DNA from: Verrucomicrobiaceae bacterium
GTDB lineage: Bacteria; Verrucomicrobiota; Verrucomicrobiia; Verrucomicrobiales; Verrucomicrobiaceae
Reading direction: 5' to 3'
Length of the DNA stretch: 51,779 nt
Assembly: GCA_027486585.1 (NCBI GenBank)
Contig: JAIXOU010000013.1
Coordinates: forward strand, 1 to 51,779
Numbering within the stretch: position 1 is the first letter of the stretch; every line of letters begins with the position of its first letter. Under the pieces are notes generated by a model that saw only the letters and a program-made list of their open reading frames with translations, had not been told where the DNA came from and searched no databases. This document shows positions 8,470 to 16,986 of the stretch, in pieces. A program made the position numbers and the translations under genes.

Positions 8470-8987
8470 TTTTTAAAAATCACAAACTTCCGGCAAAGGA
8501 AGTTCACCATGACCGAGGTGACCACGAAGCCCAATTGAGCGATCAATGAGGGCAAGTGGTAGCTGGAGGCTAGCCAATGTGCTACAAAGCCGCCCGGAAA
8601 GAAGCCGATGGCGCTGGCGATCCAGAACATGGCCAGCTCCGTCAGCTTGCTGTGACGACCGGGAGTGAAGACAAAAAGAATGTTTAGCCAATAGGCGACC
8701 AAGGTTCCAAAGGGCCAGGCGATGGCGTTGTTGATCACGAGGTTGTTAGCGCGCAGGGCTTCATCCAGCACCTGTCCGTTCACCAGCATCCCCTGAACAG
8801 CAGGGAAAAGGGTCAGGGATAGGATCGTAAGAATGCCATTGTGGGTGATGGCGGCCACCACGCCGCAGCAGCCATATTTGATGAATTGCAGCAAAGGATG
8901 CGCCTCGCGACTGATCAGCGCGCGCCAGATCGTCGGTAGATCATTCTGGCGGACAAATTGCCATGCAGTGGAAAGAAGCTTCAACAT
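8466..8987 (-). CDS. GtrA-like membrane protein
   Basis: A 173-residue protein. The start at 8987 (MLKLLSTAWQF) is preferred because AAAGGG lies just upstream; a longer frame to 9053 has no such support. FIKYGCCGVVAAITHNGILT opens the GtrA domain, and four hydrophobic segments fit its four helices. GtrA proteins are thought to help flip or hand over polyprenyl-linked sugars for cell-surface glycosylation. No glycosyltransferase is adjacent here, so its partner is unknown. Convergent with the oxidoreductase gene. Confidence 0.85.
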   Translation of the reverse strand: MLKLLSTAWQFVRQNDLPTIWRALISREAHPLLQFIKYGCCGVVAAITHNGILTILSLTLFPAVQGMLVNGQVLDEALRANNLVINNAIAWPFGTLVAYWLNILFVFTPGRHSKLTELAMFWIASAIGFFPGGFVAHWLASSYHLPSLIAQLGFVVTSVMVNFLCRKFVIFKN

Positions 8988-9064
8988 GGACTGCCCTTTG
9001 CCATAATCACCGCCGTGTGCAAGGCCGTTCGCAGGCTGGATGAGTACCTCCAATCCGGTGAAAA

Positions 9065-9094
9065 TTGAAAAAAAGATGCCGGAAACAATATATT
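9065..9094 (+). promoter_or_regulatory. Candidate sigma70-type promoter
   Basis: TTGAAA at 9065-9070 and TATATT at 9089-9094 are 18 bp apart inside the only strongly AT-rich tract between the divergent GtrA and SHD1/DUF1549 genes. The leader to ATG 9174 would be about 70 nt. Position and composition are the only support. Confidence 0.4.
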
Positions 9095-9173
9095 ATGATA
9101 ATTTTATTCTAATTCCTTCCAATCTGGACCGTTCTCCAGCCGGAGTCATTCACTCAGCACCTCTCATCTACCC

Positions 9174-11390
9174 ATGAAAACCACCCAAACACTGCTCGCT
9201 GGCCTTTTCGCCGCTGGTCTTTGTGCAAGTTCTGCTTTTGCAGAAGCCCGCACTTGGACTGACGTCGCTGGCCGCCAAGTAAACGCCTCCTTCGTCAAAA
9301 TCGAAGGCGGAGACATCGTTCTGCAAACCGCAGACGGAGCCATGCATCAGTTCGCTTTAACGCGTCTTTCCCCTGAAGATCAGGCGATTGCAAAGGCCGC
9401 CAAGCCAGCTGAAGCCGCAGCGGGTGCCGAATCGGCTCCTGCAATGCTGGCCAATGCAACGGTGGCTCAGGCTGCAGCCAAGGTGGACCAACTTGTGGCC
9501 AATGGCCTGATCAAGGCCAATCCTGAACGTGCGACAGCAGGTAAAGGACCGATCAAGAGCTTCAATCCGATGGCCAACGACGAGCAGTTCGTGCGCCGCG
9601 TGTATCTCGACATCGCAGGTCGTATCCCAAACTATGACGAAGCTCATGCTTTCATCAAAAGCAGCGACAAAGCCAAGCGCTCCCAGCTCATCGACATGTT
9701 GCTGGATTCTGAAGGTTACAAAACCACGCTCTATAACTACTTCGCCGAGATGCTGCGTGTGAAGAATGAGTTTGAAGCAGACAACGTCCGCGGCACTCCC
9801 TACATCGGCTGGTTAAAAGAACAAATCGCCATGAACCGCCCATGGAATGAGATGGTCTATGAGATGATGACTGCCACAGGTAAAATGTGGGATAAAAAAC
9901 CAGACGGCACCTACAATGGCGCAGCTGGTTACCTTCTCCGCGATTCTGGGATGCCTCTGGACAATTTGGCCAATACGCTGACTGTTTTCCTTGGCACCGA
10001 CGTCGCCTGCGCTCAATGCCACGACCATCCATTTGCTGATTGGACCCAGAAGCAATTCTATGAAATGGCAGCTTTCTTTGGTGCTACCACGACCCGCCTC
10101 AACGGCAAAGACCTAGGCGGCACTGACCCGATGGCACGCCTCATGGCAGGCATCGAGCCCATGGTTGAAAAATCCGGCCAAGACATCAAGCGTCTGCGCA
10201 ACGGCATTCAAAACTACATCCGTGCCAATCAGAACGCTGTTAAAGATCGCGACATGAACGGCATGAAATTGCCTCATGATTACAAATACAAAGATGGCAA
10301 GCCAGGTGATGCTGTTGAGCCAAAATTCGTTATGTGGAGCCCAGCCGACAAAGGCAATCCAGCTTACAAGCAAAGCAAGAAGAACGAAGAAAAGCTACGT
10401 GTTTCCTTCGCTAACTGGATGACTCATCCGCAAAACCCACGTTTTGCCATGACCATCGCTAACCGCATGTGGAAGCGTGCGTTTGGTTCGGCTGTTGCTG
10501 AACCAGTGACTAACATCGACGATCCAGCACAATCTGTGAATCCTGAGTTGCTCAAGCACCTCGCCGCAGAAATGGTCCGCGTGAAGTTCGACCTGAAGCA
10601 GTTCATGCGCATCGTTTATAACACCCGCGCTTACCAATCGGAAGCTACCACCGAAAACATCGTGATGGGTGAGAAGTACTACTTCCAAGGCCCTATGCTC
10701 CGCCGCATGACTGCTGAGCAGGCTTGGGATAGCTACATGACCCTCGTGCTCGGTAAACCAGACAGCTACAAAGCTCCTCTCCAGGATCTGTATGCCAAGT
10801 CCATCGACCTCAATCTCGAAACCGTGGATCCACAGACTGTGCTCATCAAGTATGACGCCTATCGCAAGATTCAGCAGAAAGAACGCGCCCTCATGGGTGG
10901 TGGTCTCGAGATGGCCGGCGGTGACATGATGATGGAAGAAAAAGCTTCCAAATCCACCAAGAAGCCAGAAGCAACCGCTATGAATGATGGTCCTGATAAG
11001 GTCCTCAGCTATGAAGGCATGAACCTCATGCGCGCTTCAGAAATTGTCCAGCCAGCTCCTGGTGGTCACTTCTTGACGGACTTCGGTCAATCTCCTCGCA
11101 TGCTCATCGACGGCAGCACCAAGGTCGGCAACGTCCCGCAGGTGCTCACCATCATGAACGGCAAGGCGCAGAAGATGCTCACCAGCCCAGATTCACTCAT
11201 CTTCCGTAATATGGAATCCGTGCGTGACCCTTCTGAAAAGGTTGAGCGCATGTTCCTGACCATCATGAACCGTAAGCCAACGATGAATGAAAAAGACATC
11301 GCTAAGCGTGTGCTCGGTGCTGGTGACGATGGCTACGCCAACATGATCTGGGCGCTCATCAATACCCGCGAATTCATGTTTGTACAGTAA
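9174..11390 (+). CDS. SHD1-DUF1549-DUF1553 exported cytochrome-like protein
   Basis: A 738-residue protein with a signal peptide (MKTTQTLLAGLFAAGLCASS to AFA). Next comes a small SHD1-like domain, residues ~25-70 (RTWTDVAGRQVNASFVKIEG), which in bacteria is found on exported proteins. DUF1549 follows from ~residue 110 (EQFVRRVYLDIAGRIPNYDE) and contains CAQCHDHPF with Cys279, Cys282 and His283, a CxxCH motif able to bind heme c. DUF1553 fills the C-terminal half (FANWMTHPQNPRFAMTIANR). Unlike the other DUF1549 proteins here it has no separate N-terminal cytochrome domain. The DUF1501 gene follows after 40 bp. Codon use is strongly C-ending (CTC, ATC, AAG), unlike the RecQ region, which suggests high expression. 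Molecular role unknown. Confidence 0.9.
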   Translation: MKTTQTLLAGLFAAGLCASSAFAEARTWTDVAGRQVNASFVKIEGGDIVLQTADGAMHQFALTRLSPEDQAIAKAAKPAEAAAGAESAPAMLANATVAQAAAKVDQLVANGLIKANPERATAGKGPIKSFNPMANDEQFVRRVYLDIAGRIPNYDEAHAFIKSSDKAKRSQLIDMLLDSEGYKTTLYNYFAEMLRVKNEFEADNVRGTPYIGWLKEQIAMNRPWNEMVYEMMTATGKMWDKKPDGTYNGAAGYLLRDSGMPLDNLANTLTVFLGTDVACAQCHDHPFADWTQKQFYEMAAFFGATTTRLNGKDLGGTDPMARLMAGIEPMVEKSGQDIKRLRNGIQNYIRANQNAVKDRDMNGMKLPHDYKYKDGKPGDAVEPKFVMWSPADKGNPAYKQSKKNEEKLRVSFANWMTHPQNPRFAMTIANRMWKRAFGSAVAEPVTNIDDPAQSVNPELLKHLAAEMVRVKFDLKQFMRIVYNTRAYQSEATTENIVMGEKYYFQGPMLRRMTAEQAWDSYMTLVLGKPDSYKAPLQDLYAKSIDLNLETVDPQTVLIKYDAYRKIQQKERALMGGGLEMAGGDMMMEEKASKSTKKPEATAMNDGPDKVLSYEGMNLMRASEIVQPAPGGHFLTDFGQSPRMLIDGSTKVGNVPQVLTIMNGKAQKMLTSPDSLIFRNMESVRDPSEKVERMFLTIMNRKPTMNEKDIAKRVLGAGDDGYANMIWALINTREFMFVQ

Positions 11391-11430
11391 TAACGGACTC
11401 AATCACTTTATAACTTCAATTTTTAATTCT

Positions 11431-12729
11431 ATGAAATCAGAACTCCTCCGACTCAACGACGCAAATCGCCGTCAGTTCATGCTGAATACCGCCAAGACGG
11501 TCCTCGGCGTCACCCTCCTCCCTGGTCTTTCTTCCAAGATGGCTAAGGCTGCTGGCGCATCCGGCCCAGGCACTCCTGGATTTGGCAAAGCTAAACACGT
11601 GATCTATCTCTGGATGGGTGGCGGCATGACTCACATCGACACCTTCGATCCAAAAGAAGGCGCTACCAAAGGCTTCGGTGATCGCATCAAGGCCAAAGCT
11701 GACGGCATCGACTACCTCGGTGGTTATCTGCCTAAGTTGGCTGAAAACGCCAGCAAGTTGTCCCTCATCCGCTCCATGTCCTCCAAGACGGGTGTGCATG
11801 AAGCGGGTACTTACATCATGAAGACCGGCTATGAGCCACGCGGCACCATTGTTCACCCAGCCATGGGTGTTTGGGGTTCTCACTTCCTGGGTCGTATCAA
11901 AGACGTTACTCTTCCAGATAGCGTCGTCGTGAACAGCGGCAGCGCCTATCCCGGTGCAGGCTTCTTCCCACCTGCAATGTCCCCGATCCCGATCTCCAAT
12001 CCAGAGACCGGTCTCCAAAACATCAAGCCAACCACCTCTGATGCCCAGTTCAGCAAGCGTATCTCGCTCATGAATGAGTTCGACTCTGGCTTCCGCAAGA
12101 AGTTCCAAAGCGAAGATGTGAAGGCTTACTCCGAGTTCTATGATGAAACTCTCAAGCTTATGAAGAGCGAAGACCTCAAGGCTTTCGACCTCACTCTTGA
12201 GACGCCTGAGACTCGTGAGAAATATGGTAGGAACAATTTTGGCCAAGGCTGCCTCCTCGCTCGTCGTCTCGTCGAAAGCGGTGTCCGCTTTGTCGAAGTG
12301 CAAATGGGCGGCTGGGACATGCACAACACCATCGACAATGCCATGACCAACAACGGTAACACGCTCGACACAGGCTTCTCCGCCCTGCTGCTCGATCTTG
12401 AAGCCAAAGGTCTTTTGGATTCCACCTTGGTTGTCCTAGGCTCCGAATTCGGACGCACGCCAGACATCAATGAAAACGATGGCCGTGACCATTACCCTCT
12501 CGCCTACACCACCGTTCTTGCTGGTGGCGGAGCCAAACGCGGATTCGCTTATGGTGCTTCGGATAAAGAAGGTCGTCGTCCTGCTGATAAGCAGACCAGC
12601 CCTGAGGACTTCCTGGCCACCATCGGTCACGCTATGGGTCTTCCCGTGGAAGAAGTCGTCATGTCACCCTCCAACCGCCCTTTCACCGTGGGCAATACAG
12701 GCGTGCCAGTGATCGACATCTTCGCTTAA
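11431..12729 (+). CDS. DUF1501 family exported protein
   Basis: A 432-residue protein from ATG 11431. It has a Tat-like signal (NANRRQFMLNTAKTVLG), then the DUF1501 landmarks VIYLWMGGGMTHIDTFDPK, VEVQMGGWDMH, LGSEFGRTPDINEN and DGRDHYP, and a C-terminus with SPEDFLATIGHAMGLP. It pairs with the SHD1-DUF1549-DUF1553 gene just upstream and shares its C-ending codon preference. A strong terminator follows directly, so the two genes form a closed operon. The alkaline-phosphatase-like fold is expected from the family; the substrate is unknown. Confidence 0.92.
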   Translation: MKSELLRLNDANRRQFMLNTAKTVLGVTLLPGLSSKMAKAAGASGPGTPGFGKAKHVIYLWMGGGMTHIDTFDPKEGATKGFGDRIKAKADGIDYLGGYLPKLAENASKLSLIRSMSSKTGVHEAGTYIMKTGYEPRGTIVHPAMGVWGSHFLGRIKDVTLPDSVVVNSGSAYPGAGFFPPAMSPIPISNPETGLQNIKPTTSDAQFSKRISLMNEFDSGFRKKFQSEDVKAYSEFYDETLKLMKSEDLKAFDLTLETPETREKYGRNNFGQGCLLARRLVESGVRFVEVQMGGWDMHNTIDNAMTNNGNTLDTGFSALLLDLEAKGLLDSTLVVLGSEFGRTPDINENDGRDHYPLAYTTVLAGGGAKRGFAYGASDKEGRRPADKQTSPEDFLATIGHAMGLPVEEVVMSPSNRPFTVGNTGVPVIDIFA

Positions 12730-12753
12730 TCCCGATCGATCATCTCTTCACTC

Positions 12754-12786
12754 AACACCCGACCCAAAAGGTCGGGTGTTTTGTTT
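12754..12786 (+). terminator. Rho-independent terminator
   Basis: AACACCCGACC and GGTCGGGTGTT form a perfect 11-bp stem around loop CAAAA, followed by TTGTTTT. It starts 25 bp after the DUF1501 stop. Confidence 0.92.
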
Positions 12787-12811
12787 TGAAGGATTAGAAT
12801 CCACCAAAGGC

Positions 12812-13279
12812 CTAGCCTCCGTTCCCGAGCTTGCAAATGAGATCCCAGTGCTGAGGCTGGACCTCGGTAATGGAAAGGCGGTTCCCTCGGCGAAGAATCA
12901 GCATGTCCGCCAGCTTGGGTTCTGCACGCAGCATGTCCAGAGTTACAAACGTCTTGAAGTCCGCCTCCCACTTCACATCCACCATCAGCCAGCGTGGTTC
13001 CTCACGTTTGCTACCGGCATCAAAGTATTCCGAAGCAGGATCAAACTGGGTGTGATCAGGATAAGCCTCCTTGACGATCTTCACGATGCCGGCGATTCCT
13101 GGCACGGGACAACTTGAGTGATAAAAAAAGCCCAGATCCCCCAGCGCCATTTGATCCCGCATCATGTTCCGCACCTGATAATTCCTCACTCCATTCCAGG
13201 GTTCCGTCTTCTTCGGACGTGCCTTAAGGTGGTCGAAAGAAAAAACATCAGGTTCAGATTTGAGGAGCCAGTGAGACAT
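12812..13279 (-). CDS. EVE domain protein (THYN1/PUA-like)
   Basis: A 155-residue protein that is entirely one EVE domain: SHWLLKSEPDVFSFDHLKA at the start, WNGVRNYQVRNMMRDQM, then GDLGFFYHSSCPVPGIAGIV and RWLMVDVKW. EVE domains have a PUA-like fold and are thought to read modified bases in DNA or RNA. It is divergent from the RecQ helicase with 71 bp between the starts, an arrangement that could share a promoter. The spacing hints at a nucleic-acid maintenance role but does not prove it. The length matches the family. Confidence 0.93.
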   Translation of the reverse strand: MSHWLLKSEPDVFSFDHLKARPKKTEPWNGVRNYQVRNMMRDQMALGDLGFFYHSSCPVPGIAGIVKIVKEAYPDHTQFDPASEYFDAGSKREEPRWLMVDVKWEADFKTFVTLDMLRAEPKLADMLILRRGNRLSITEVQPQHWDLICKLGNGG

Positions 13280-13350
13280 AAGAATTCATCTGATACGCAG
13301 CAACCAAGAAAAAGGAATGATGAAATTGCTGGGTTGTGCGATGAATTGAT

Positions 13351-15294
13351 ATGCCTACGGACCTTCATGCCACACTCAAAAAACACTTCGGCCATGCGGC
13401 TTTTCGCCCCGGGCAGGAGCAGGTGATGCAGGCTCTAGTAGCGGGGCGGAGTGCGTTGGCGCTGTTTCCGACGAGTGCAGGGAAGTCGCTATGTTATCAG
13501 CTTCCGGCGCTGTTGATGGATGGGGTGACGCTGGTGATCTCTCCACTAATCGCGCTAATGAAGGATCAGGTGGAGGCGCTGAAAGGACGCGGGATTGCGG
13601 CGGCGCGATTGGACTCGTCGCTATCGCTAGAAGAGTCCCAGCGGGTGTTTGACGACATGAAGTCTGGAGTTTTAAAGCTGCTCTACATCGCGCCAGAGCG
13701 GCTGATGAATGAGAACTTCATTGAGCGACTCAAGCAGGTGAAAATTGCCATGATGGCGGTGGATGAGGCGCACTGTATTTCCGAATGGGGGCATAATTTC
13801 CGTCCTGAGTATCTGCGTTTAGCCTTGATGGCTCGGGAGTTGGGAATTCAGCCTCTGTTAGCGCTGACGGCGACGGCGACACCTGACGTGGCCCGGGATA
13901 TTCGAAAGGCGTTTGGCATCGCCGAAGAAGATCATGTGCAGACGTCGTTTCATCGACCGAACTTACATTACCGGATCACGCCATGCCCTGCGCTGAAGCG
14001 AAAAGAGTATCTGGCAAAAGTTCTGCTAAAGCGGAAAGGGGCCTCCATTGTCTATGTGACGCTGCAAAACACGGCCGAAGAGGTGGCGACCTATCTGCAA
14101 CGCAATGGCGTGAATGCATTGGCCTACCATGCGGGCCTGCCAGATGAGCACCGACACGCGGCCCAGGACTCCTTCATGAACGGCACACTGGACGTGATCG
14201 TGGCGACCATTGCCTTTGGCATGGGGATCGATAAAGCAAACATCCGCGCCGTGTATCATTACAATTTGCCCAAGACACTCGAGAATTACATGCAGGAAAC
14301 GGGTCGTGCGGGGCGTGATGGAAAGCCTTCCATGTGTGAGTTGTTGGCCTGCAAAGACGACTGCATTGTCCTAGAAAACTTCACATTCGGCGATACGCCA
14401 ACGCCACAGGCATTGCGGCAGTTGGTGGATCATTTGTTGCGCCAGGGACAGGAGTTCGATTTCTCTCTTTATGATCTTTCTCAGTCCACGGATATTCGGC
14501 CACTGGTCATTGAGACCGTTTTAACGAATCTGGAACTGACCGGGGTAGTGCGTCCTTTGGGGATGTTTTATTCCAGTTATCAGTTTCGGTTTCTTCAGCC
14601 TGAGGCGCGAATTTTGTCAGGCCATAAACCAGAGCGACAAGCGTTTTTGAAGCGTGTTTTTTCAGCAGGTAAGCGTGGGACTAAATGGATCACGCTGAAT
14701 CCTGACGAGGCAGCGGAACAGATCGAAGAGCCACGCGAGCGGATCATGAAGGCTTTGACTTGGCTTCAGGAGTCAGCAGAAATCGAATTAAAACCGAGCA
14801 AAGCCAGGCAGCGCTATCGCCTATGTGACAATGCGGCGGAGCGTGACCCCGGTCCGATCAGTGTGCAGATGCAGCAGCTTTTTATCAATCGAGAGGCGCG
14901 TGATGTCGAGCGGCTGCATCAGGTGCTAGAGCTGGCTGGACATCGCCGTTGTTTGACGCGCTGGTTGCTGCGTTACTTTGGGGAAGAGATGGCTGAGGAT
15001 TGCGGCACCTGCTCGAGTTGTCTAGAGCGGGCCAAAGGTGGGCTCGATGAAACGCCGCGCTTATTGCCGCAGTCGCCGATCCCTGAGATTACCATGGAAG
15101 ATGTGGCGGCGATCCGTGCGTTGATGGACGAGCGCCATGTTTCTCTGCGCACACCGAGGCAGCTGGCGCGTTTTCTTTGTGGACTGTCCAGTCCAGCGAC
15201 GATCCGCGAGCGTCTGACGCGAAATGAGGCCTATGGAATGCTGGAGAAAGTGCCTTTTGCCGATGTGCTGGCGCAGACTGAGACGATGAGGTAG
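13351..15294 (+). CDS. recQ: RecQ-family ATP-dependent DNA helicase
   Basis: A 647-residue protein. Motif 0 is FRPGQEQVMQAL. The Walker A at residues 41-46 reads TSAGKS in place of the common TGGGKS. The DEAH box lies in AVDEAHCISEWGHNFRPEY, and helicase motifs V and VI are TIAFGMGIDKANIRAVYHYN and QETGRAGRDG. A zinc subdomain is suggested by RRCLTRWLLRYFGEE followed by CGTCSSC. A winged-helix (RQC-like) region precedes the zinc subdomain. I see no HRDC domain at the C-terminus, so this is a short RecQ form. It would unwind recombination and replication intermediates 3' to 5'. Convergent with opcA. Confidence 0.93.
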   Translation: MPTDLHATLKKHFGHAAFRPGQEQVMQALVAGRSALALFPTSAGKSLCYQLPALLMDGVTLVISPLIALMKDQVEALKGRGIAAARLDSSLSLEESQRVFDDMKSGVLKLLYIAPERLMNENFIERLKQVKIAMMAVDEAHCISEWGHNFRPEYLRLALMARELGIQPLLALTATATPDVARDIRKAFGIAEEDHVQTSFHRPNLHYRITPCPALKRKEYLAKVLLKRKGASIVYVTLQNTAEEVATYLQRNGVNALAYHAGLPDEHRHAAQDSFMNGTLDVIVATIAFGMGIDKANIRAVYHYNLPKTLENYMQETGRAGRDGKPSMCELLACKDDCIVLENFTFGDTPTPQALRQLVDHLLRQGQEFDFSLYDLSQSTDIRPLVIETVLTNLELTGVVRPLGMFYSSYQFRFLQPEARILSGHKPERQAFLKRVFSAGKRGTKWITLNPDEAAEQIEEPRERIMKALTWLQESAEIELKPSKARQRYRLCDNAAERDPGPISVQMQQLFINREARDVERLHQVLELAGHRRCLTRWLLRYFGEEMAEDCGTCSSCLERAKGGLDETPRLLPQSPIPEITMEDVAAIRALMDERHVSLRTPRQLARFLCGLSSPATIRERLTRNEAYGMLEKVPFADVLAQTETMR

Positions 15295-15366
15295 CCGCGC
15301 CGGTTAAGGCGTGAGGTTATAGCGAGGATCCACCTGCTGGCGCAGGCGGCTACATGACGAAGGCGG

Positions 15367-16416
15367 CTACAGCATCTTGACCATCAGAGGCAGCACTTTC
15401 GAGTAATGGGTGCTTCCGCCAGAGCGGCTGAGTTGCTCGCTGATGAGGTCGGCGTCACTGACGACATCTGCGGGGAGAAGCTCTTCATGGCTATGACCTT
15501 CGCAGGTGGCATTCACACGCACAAAGCTGGAGAGGCCATCACGAGTCACACTGACTTCAAGACACGGCGCGGTGAGGCGCAGCGATTGCAGGGCGCAGCC
15601 AGAAGAGGTCTCGATCAACGTGACGCGGAGGCTGGTTCCGTCGGCCTTTTGAAAGACAAGGCCTGATTGGGCTTCATCGAGGACGGCACCCAGTCTCTGA
15701 GTGATCCAGCCTGCGAGTAGCACGGCTGCGCAGCGTTCGGTATTCAGGTGCGTGATCTCGATGGTCTGAAGCTTCGGCAAGTGCTCGCGCGCTTTGATGT
15801 CCTGAAAAGCATTGGCTAAAGCGGTCCGTAGAAAGTGACTGCGCGTCCAGCTCAGATCTCGGACATCGAAGTGGGCTGTTTCGGCTGCTTTTGCAGCGGT
15901 GAGACTAGCGAACTCGCGACGAGGATCCGCCCAAGTGCTGCTGTCGATGATGAGTGTGCCGATTCGGCTGTAAAAGCGCTCTTCGAAGTTTTTCGTGAGT
16001 TCGCCCTGCCACCAGACGATGAGAGGCAGATCTGAATCGAGATGGGCAAAGACGACATTTTGAACCTGTGCAGCGTCACCTCCTTCGAGCACAAAGGAGA
16101 TCTGCTCGCTGCAAACAATCTGCTTTCCCTGATAGGGACGGCAGAGCGCATTGATCCAAGCGCGAGCGCGTTGAGGTTTGACCTCCGGCAGACAGGTGAT
16201 GAGCAGAGCTCGGCAGGCATTTTCGGCGGTGATCTTGGCCAGCAGATTGTTATTTTCGATCAATGATTCCGTATCCTCACTGTAAATGGCAAGGTTGATG
16301 AGCGAGGCACGGGTCTTCGCGACATCGCTATCCCACAGCTCCTTGAGGGCACGGTCGATCTTAGCGAGTGGGACTTCAGTGCCGAGGCAGGAAAGGGTGT
16401 CTTCAGTGAGGGGCAT
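15367..16416 (-). CDS. opcA: OpcA-like glucose-6-phosphate dehydrogenase assembly protein
   Basis: A 349-residue protein whose first third (EVPLAKIDRALKELW, SLINLAIYSED, ENACRALLITCL) and middle (DLPLIVWWQGEL, TLIIDSSTW) match the OpcA family. OpcA is an allosteric or assembly factor for glucose-6-phosphate dehydrogenase in cyanobacteria and actinobacteria, where it is adjacent to zwf. Here it is downstream of zwf on the same strand, but a ParE-type toxin-antitoxin pair lies between them; its start is 4 bp from the toxin stop. Family assignment is firm, function is by homology. Confidence 0.85.
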   Translation of the reverse strand: MPLTEDTLSCLGTEVPLAKIDRALKELWDSDVAKTRASLINLAIYSEDTESLIENNNLLAKITAENACRALLITCLPEVKPQRARAWINALCRPYQGKQIVCSEQISFVLEGGDAAQVQNVVFAHLDSDLPLIVWWQGELTKNFEERFYSRIGTLIIDSSTWADPRREFASLTAAKAAETAHFDVRDLSWTRSHFLRTALANAFQDIKAREHLPKLQTIEITHLNTERCAAVLLAGWITQRLGAVLDEAQSGLVFQKADGTSLRVTLIETSSGCALQSLRLTAPCLEVSVTRDGLSSFVRVNATCEGHSHEELLPADVVSDADLISEQLSRSGGSTHYSKVLPLMVKML

Positions 16417-16420
16417 GGGA

Positions 16421-16720
16421 TTATTGAGAGCGTTTGAGTTCGTGGCGGATCCACTTTGGATGACGACGCAGGTCGATTACGCGGCGGATATCCAGCAGAT
16501 CTTCTGTTAAAATGTAGAAGATAGCGGTGTGATGTTTCTGCACAATAGCACGATAAAACTTACCCGACCGGCCATGAGTGCCTGCGAAATTTGCGAGTTG
16601 GTCGATCTCTCCGAACATGTGAGCAAGGTAGGCCTGACCGACTCCTTTTTCCTGTGCCTCATAGAAAAGAACCGTTTCACGCAGGTCCTCATAAACCGAC
16701 TCACGAACGATGACCTTCAT
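16421..16720 (-). CDS. RelE/ParE superfamily toxin
   Basis: A 99-residue protein with the family layout: VRESVYEDLRETVLFYEAQE (helical hairpin), AYLAHMFGEIDQLANF, then the strand part FYRAIVQKHHTAIFYIL and DIRRVIDLRRHPKWI. Members block DNA gyrase (ParE) or cleave mRNA (RelE); this sequence is closer to the ParE-like group with the R-R-H-P ending. Its ATG overlaps the upstream antitoxin stop by 4 nt (ATGA), and its own stop is 4 bp before opcA, so the pair sits inside the zwf-opcA operon. It appears intact. Confidence 0.87.
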   Translation of the reverse strand: MKVIVRESVYEDLRETVLFYEAQEKGVGQAYLAHMFGEIDQLANFAGTHGRSGKFYRAIVQKHHTAIFYILTEDLLDIRRVIDLRRHPKWIRHELKRSQ

Positions 16721-16947
16721 CGCAGGAATTCCCTATCCAGCCTTTCTCTTACAACCTCCCACGGCTCTGATTTTTCTAATCCGGTTTTCACTCTGACATC
16801 CTGCTCCTCCAGCTCCTTCATCACCCAGTCTGGAAACGCTTCTTCCTTTTCTGGTTTTGATTCAGGATAAAGTCGGTCAACAAGCGTTTGAAGCAAATGA
16901 AGCTGTTCAGCTCGTGACAGATTGTCGATGGCGAGTGTGGCATTCAT
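16717..16947 (-). CDS. ParE-associated antitoxin (addiction module component type)
   Basis: A 76-residue protein. The N-terminal part (ATLAIDNLSRAEQLHLLQTL) resembles the short helical antitoxins annotated as putative addiction module component. The C-terminal part is charged (ESKPEKEEAFPDWVMKELEE) and would be disordered until it binds the toxin. Translation is coupled to the toxin by a 4-nt overlap. It starts 39 bp after the zwf stop. A paralogue of the same type is at 22354-22590, beside a frameshifted toxin. Confidence 0.82.
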   Translation of the reverse strand: MNATLAIDNLSRAEQLHLLQTLVDRLYPESKPEKEEAFPDWVMKELEEQDVRVKTGLEKSEPWEVVRERLDREFLR

Positions 16948-16986
16948 AGCAGGACTCTGGCTTGGATGGTCAGGAAAACAAGCTTG

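Noticed and set aside
11437..12324. Minus-strand frame of 295 codons
   Set aside because: Antisense to the DUF1501 gene, His-rich shadow frame without any domain.
15291..15370. GTAGCCGC / GCGGCTAC inverted repeat between recQ and opcA
   Set aside because: No T run on either strand and a wide spacing, so a shared terminator is not well supported.
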